Source of the DNA: Rhodococcus koreensis
GTDB lineage: Bacteria > Actinomycetota > Actinomycetes > Mycobacteriales > Mycobacteriaceae
Direction: 5' to 3'
DNA length: 64,000 nucleotides
NCBI RefSeq assembly: GCF_900105905.1
Contig: NZ_FNSV01000005.1
Coordinates: 2,728,001-2,792,000 of the forward strand
The notes beneath the pieces were generated by a model. The model ran no database searches. It saw nothing but the letters and a program-made list of their open reading frames with translations, and was not told the DNA's origin. Position 1 is the first letter of the stretch. Every line of letters begins with the position of its first letter. Shown here one piece after another: positions 61,051-64,000 of this stretch. The position numbers and the translations under genes were made by a program.

Positions 61051-64000
61051 CTATCTGCGCCTCAACGCCGATCCGACCACCCGCAGCACGCTAGGTGACG
61101 TCATGTGCCAGTGCGCGCTGTCGACGGTGCGGTTCCGGACGGCGCCCGTCACATGGGGCGCCCAACTCGTGGCCGCCGCCGATCCCGTCGGATCGTCGCG
61201 ACCCGCGGTGAAGAACGCGACGTCGCCACGAAAGACCCCGGGGGTGTGGTGGTCCAGCAACGCGCACGTGTGCGCCGCACTCTCGATAAGCACCCCGATC
61301 TGGTCGCGGCCGAGAACGGCCATGGGCCCACCCGCCGCGGTGGCCAGCAGGTCTACCGCGGATTCGGGTGCCATGTCCGCGACGGCCGCCGGCACGTCGC
61401 CCTCGACACCGATTCCCGCCAGTAGGTCGCTCACGCTCAGCGGCATCTCGGTGTCCCTCGAGGCCGGTTGCTGCGCGTAACTGTCGAGCATCACGACGGT
61501 CGCCACTTCCTCACCCGCAGCCTGCAGTTGCACCGCGACGGCATGCGCGAGGACGCCGCCGAGCGACCAGCCCAGCAGGTCGTACGGACCGTCGGTCTGG
61601 ATCCGGCGGATCTCCTGCACGTACCTCGCGGCGAGGCCGTCGATCGACGTCGGCGGCGTGTCCTCGCCCGCGATCGCCGGTGACTGCAGGCCGTAGATCG
61701 GCCGATCGGGATCGATCCTCGACGTCAGACCGGTGTAGCACCAGGCGAGTCCCACGATCGGGTGGATGCAGAACAGTGGGCGCCCCTCCCCCGCAGTCCT
61801 GATGGGGAACACCACGTCGAGCGCCCCGTCCCGTTCCGGGTCGGCTGAGCTCATGCGGGCGGCGATCGAACTCGGCGTCGGATCCGTCATCACCGTCTGC
61901 AGCGACACCGCAACACCCGTGGACGCCTCGAGGGCACGCACCACCCGCACCGCCGTGAGGGAGTTTCCGCCCAGCTCGAAGAAATTGTCGTCGGCACCCA
62001 CCCGCTCGACGCCCAGCAGCTCACCGAAGACGGTGGCCACCGCGACCTCGGTGTCCGTGCTCGGGGCGCGGAAGGCGCGCGGTTCGAAGCGTGGTTTCGG
62101 GAGTGCACGCCGGTCGAGTTTGCCGGCCGACGCCAACGGCAGCTCGTCCAGAATCATGATCTGCGACGGCACCATGTACGACGGGAGCCGCTCTCGCGCA
62201 GAGGCCGTCACGTCGTGAGTATCGATCTGCAGGCCCTGCTCGGCGACGACGTAACCGACGAGGTGGTCACCGCCCCGTTCGTCGGAGACCAGTGCCACGG
62301 CTGCCCGGGACACACCCGCGGCCGCCTCCAGCACCGCCTCGACCTCCCGCAGTTCGATTCGCAGTCCACGCAGCTTGACCTGGAGATCGGTGCGGCCCAG
62401 ATACACCAGCTGACCCTCTCGGGCCCATTTCACGCGATCACCGGTGCGGTAGAGGCGGGTTCCCTGCCGCCCGAAGGGGTCGGCCACGAAGCGTTCCGCG
62501 GTGAGCGCGCTCCGCTCCACATAGCCGCGGGCGAGTTGGTCGCCACCGAGGTAGAGCTCACCGGCAACCCCCACCGGGACCGGACGAAGCCACGCGTCCA
62601 GCACGTACGCCTGGGTGTTCCGCACCGGCGCACCGATCGGCACCCGCGCCTCCACGGATTCGCGCAGCTCGAACGCGGTCGTGGTGATCGCCGCCTCGGT
62701 GGGACCATACGTATTGTGGAATGCGCCCGGCCGCAGAGCGATCACGTCCTCCGCCAGCTCGGCCGGCATCTCCTCGCCGCCCACATACAGGTGCCGCAGC
62801 GAGGACAGTGTCTCCCCCTCGCCCGTCGCGAGGAACGCGGCCAGCACCGACGGCACGAAATGCATCATCGTGATCCGGTGTTCGCGGATCACGGCGGCCA
62901 GATAGTCGAGTTCACGATGCCCGCCGGGGCGCGTCACCACCAGCCGGGCACCCACGACCAGGGGCAGGAAGACCTCCCACACGGACACGTCGAAGGTGTA
63001 CGGCGCCTTGAGAATTCCGCGATCGTTCGCGGTGACCCCGTACTCCTCGGTCAGCCAGCGCAGCTGATTCACGATCGCGGCGTGACTGACCGTCACACCC
63101 TTGGGTCGGCCCGTGGATCCCGACGTGAACAGAACGTAGGCCGTGTTCTGCGGCCGCAGCGGGCGCACCCGGTCGGCATCGCGGATCGGGTGCGCATCGA
63201 ACCCGGACAGATCGACGGTGTCGACGTCGACGTGCGCGACGCCGGGCGGCAGGCAGCCGCGGGTCCACGAGGTGGTGAGCACCAGATCGGGTGCCGCGGA
63301 GTCCAGCACGTCGGCGATACGCCCTGCCGGGTGTTCGGGGTCGATCGGCACATAGCCGCCGCCGGCGCGGAGGACGGCACACATTCCGACGATCATCTCC
63401 GTCGACCGTTCGAACACGAGCGCCACGAGGGAGTCCGGGCCCGTTCCCCGCTCCACGAGTATTCTCGCGAGGCGGTTGGCCCGCGCGTCGAGTTCGCCGT
63501 ACGTCAGCACTTCGTCCTCGAACGCGACGGCGACCGCGCCCGGGGTGCGGGCCACCTGGGCATCGAGGAGATCCACCAGAGTCGCCGTGTCCGACGCCGC
63601 GTCCGTCGCATTCCACGCCCCCAGCATCCGGGCCGTCTCGTCGCCCGTCAGCAGCGACACGTCGCAGACCTGTTGCCGCGGTTGCGTTGCGAACGCCTCG
63701 ACGACGCGGATCACACTCCGCGCGAGCCGTTCCGCCGTCTCGGAGTCGAACAGTTCGGTGGAGTACGTGAGGCTCCCGGCGATGCCGGCAGGGGCACCGT
63801 TCGCGTCGTAGTTGTCCGAGAGCGAGAAGTCGAGGTCGAACTTGGTGACGTGCGTGTCGATCTTGAGCGGCGCGAGGGTCAGACCCGGCAGTTCCAGTAC
63901 CGCCGGCGCCTGGTTCTGGAACGCGAGCATGACCTGAAAGAGGGACGAATATGATTGGGAACGAACCGGGTTCAGAATCTCGACCAGACGCTCGAACGGT
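61051..64000 (-). CDS. Non-ribosomal peptide synthetase, C-terminal part with thioesterase (partial, enters from right edge)
   Basis: Final module of a second NRPS, about 980 residues. The frame continues to the edge (PFERLVEILNPVRSQ just inside), so the start is outside. Order: end of a condensation domain (LFQVMLAFQNQAP, FDLDFSLSDN), adenylation domain (AYVLFTSGSTGRPKGVTVSH, HNTYGPTEAAITT, LYRTGDRVKW, ASAGKLDRRAL), carrier domain (DNFFELGGNSL), and a type I thioesterase (LLGWSLGGVLAHA, Asp in VVMLDSYAQ, His in SAHWHMTS) that should release the peptide. By-eye pocket residues are roughly D-V-W-H-Y-G-T-I-T; the DVWH start resembles serine codes but the rest does not, so I do not assign a substrate. 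Confidence 0.92.
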   Translation of the reverse strand, partial: PFERLVEILNPVRSQSYSSLFQVMLAFQNQAPAVLELPGLTLAPLKIDTHVTKFDLDFSLSDNYDANGAPAGIAGSLTYSTELFDSETAERLARSVIRVVEAFATQPRQQVCDVSLLTGDETARMLGAWNATDAASDTATLVDLLDAQVARTPGAVAVAFEDEVLTYGELDARANRLARILVERGTGPDSLVALVFERSTEMIVGMCAVLRAGGGYVPIDPEHPAGRIADVLDSAAPDLVLTTSWTRGCLPPGVAHVDVDTVDLSGFDAHPIRDADRVRPLRPQNTAYVLFTSGSTGRPKGVTVSHAAIVNQLRWLTEEYGVTANDRGILKAPYTFDVSVWEVFLPLVVGARLVVTRPGGHRELDYLAAVIREHRITMMHFVPSVLAAFLATGEGETLSSLRHLYVGGEEMPAELAEDVIALRPGAFHNTYGPTEAAITTTAFELRESVEARVPIGAPVRNTQAYVLDAWLRPVPVGVAGELYLGGDQLARGYVERSALTAERFVADPFGRQGTRLYRTGDRVKWAREGQLVYLGRTDLQVKLRGLRIELREVEAVLEAAAGVSRAAVALVSDERGGDHLVGYVVAEQGLQIDTHDVTASARERLPSYMVPSQIMILDELPLASAGKLDRRALPKPRFEPRAFRAPSTDTEVAVATVFGELLGVERVGADDNFFELGGNSLTAVRVVRALEASTGVAVSLQTVMTDPTPSSIAARMSSADPERDGALDVVFPIRTAGEGRPLFCIHPIVGLAWCYTGLTSRIDPDRPIYGLQSPAIAGEDTPPTSIDGLAARYVQEIRRIQTDGPYDLLGWSLGGVLAHAVAVQLQAAGEEVATVVMLDSYAQQPASRDTEMPLSVSDLLAGIGVEGDVPAAVADMAPESAVDLLATAAGGPMAVLGRDQIGVLIESAAHTCALLDHHTPGVFRGDVAFFTAGRDDPTGSAAATSWAPHVTGAVRNRTVDSAHWHMTSPSVLRVVGSALRRR

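Noticed and set aside
61051..64000. Serine specificity for the terminal adenylation domain
   Set aside because: Only the first four pocket residues resemble serine codes; the remaining positions differ, so the prediction was not made.

Overview
The window is high-GC actinobacterial DNA that fits Rhodococcus best (R. jostii/opacus-like). The signs are strong third-position GC bias, frequent GTG starts, tight ATGA/GTGA overlaps, large NRPS genes, a ManB of mycobacterial size, a deazaflavin-dependent nitroreductase-family protein, and a DUF222/HNH gene lying behind a LexA-like box. This assignment rests on gene content read by eye, not on a database search.

Layout. (1) 1-7424 (-): the 5' part of a multimodular NRPS (C-A-T-C-A-T-C) running off the left edge. 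(2) 7.7-10.9 kb: a DUF4012 membrane protein, two overlapping CrcB fluoride-channel subunits and a YdcF-type protein. (3) 11.0-32.2 kb: an exopolysaccharide locus. ugd, fcl and gmd should make UDP-glucuronate and GDP-fucose. A plus-strand operon of glycosyltransferases and a WcaF-type acetyltransferase faces a minus-strand operon with Wzy-like polymerase, acetyltransferase, Wzx-like flippase and GT2. Two paralogous polyprenyl-phosphate glycosyl-1-phosphate transferases bracket galU-manA-manB, which feed nucleotide sugars. The central part (about 14.8-25.1 kb) is visibly AT-richer than its flanks. No chain-length regulator (Wzz/Wzc) is seen.

(4) 32.2-36.6 kb: an accessory stretch with three very small genes (52, 30 and 48 codons), several hairpin terminators, a broken gene of an uncharacterised family preceded by three hairpins, and a secreted S1 protease. 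(5) 37.0-42.5 kb: a subtilisin-like protease without a signal peptide, a stand-alone 80-aa protein resembling an I9 propeptide, and an orphan 143-aa protein, divergent from a large ATPase-LuxR regulator. (6) 42.6-46.3 kb: a decayed DUF222/HNH gene abuts a 630-aa TnpB-like RuvC nuclease with intact catalytic residues. This nuclease is coupled to a small frameshifted ORF, and 12-bp inverted repeats flank the unit. A LexA-like box on the far side suggests the element separated the HNH gene from its SOS promoter.

(7) 46.3-51.5 kb: a membrane protein, a possible BRCT-like protein, a 14-TM MFS exporter, a Ddn-like protein and a secreted GH43. (8) 51.6-58.5 kb: an amine/polyamine catabolic operon (FAD oxidase, cupin, APC permease, AsnC regulator, class III aminotransferase, aminoaldehyde dehydrogenase) with candidate operators upstream of the oxidase and of asnC. 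(9) 58.6-61.0 kb: TerC, an SPW protein, a second copy of the 52-aa membrane protein and another small membrane protein. (10) 61.05-64.0 kb (-): the 3' end of a second NRPS (C-A-T-TE) entering from the right edge.

The most promising less-described units are the TnpB-like element at 43.7-46.1 kb, the cytoplasmic subtilisin/I9-like module at 37.4-39.5 kb, and the two leaderless 52-aa membrane-protein genes.
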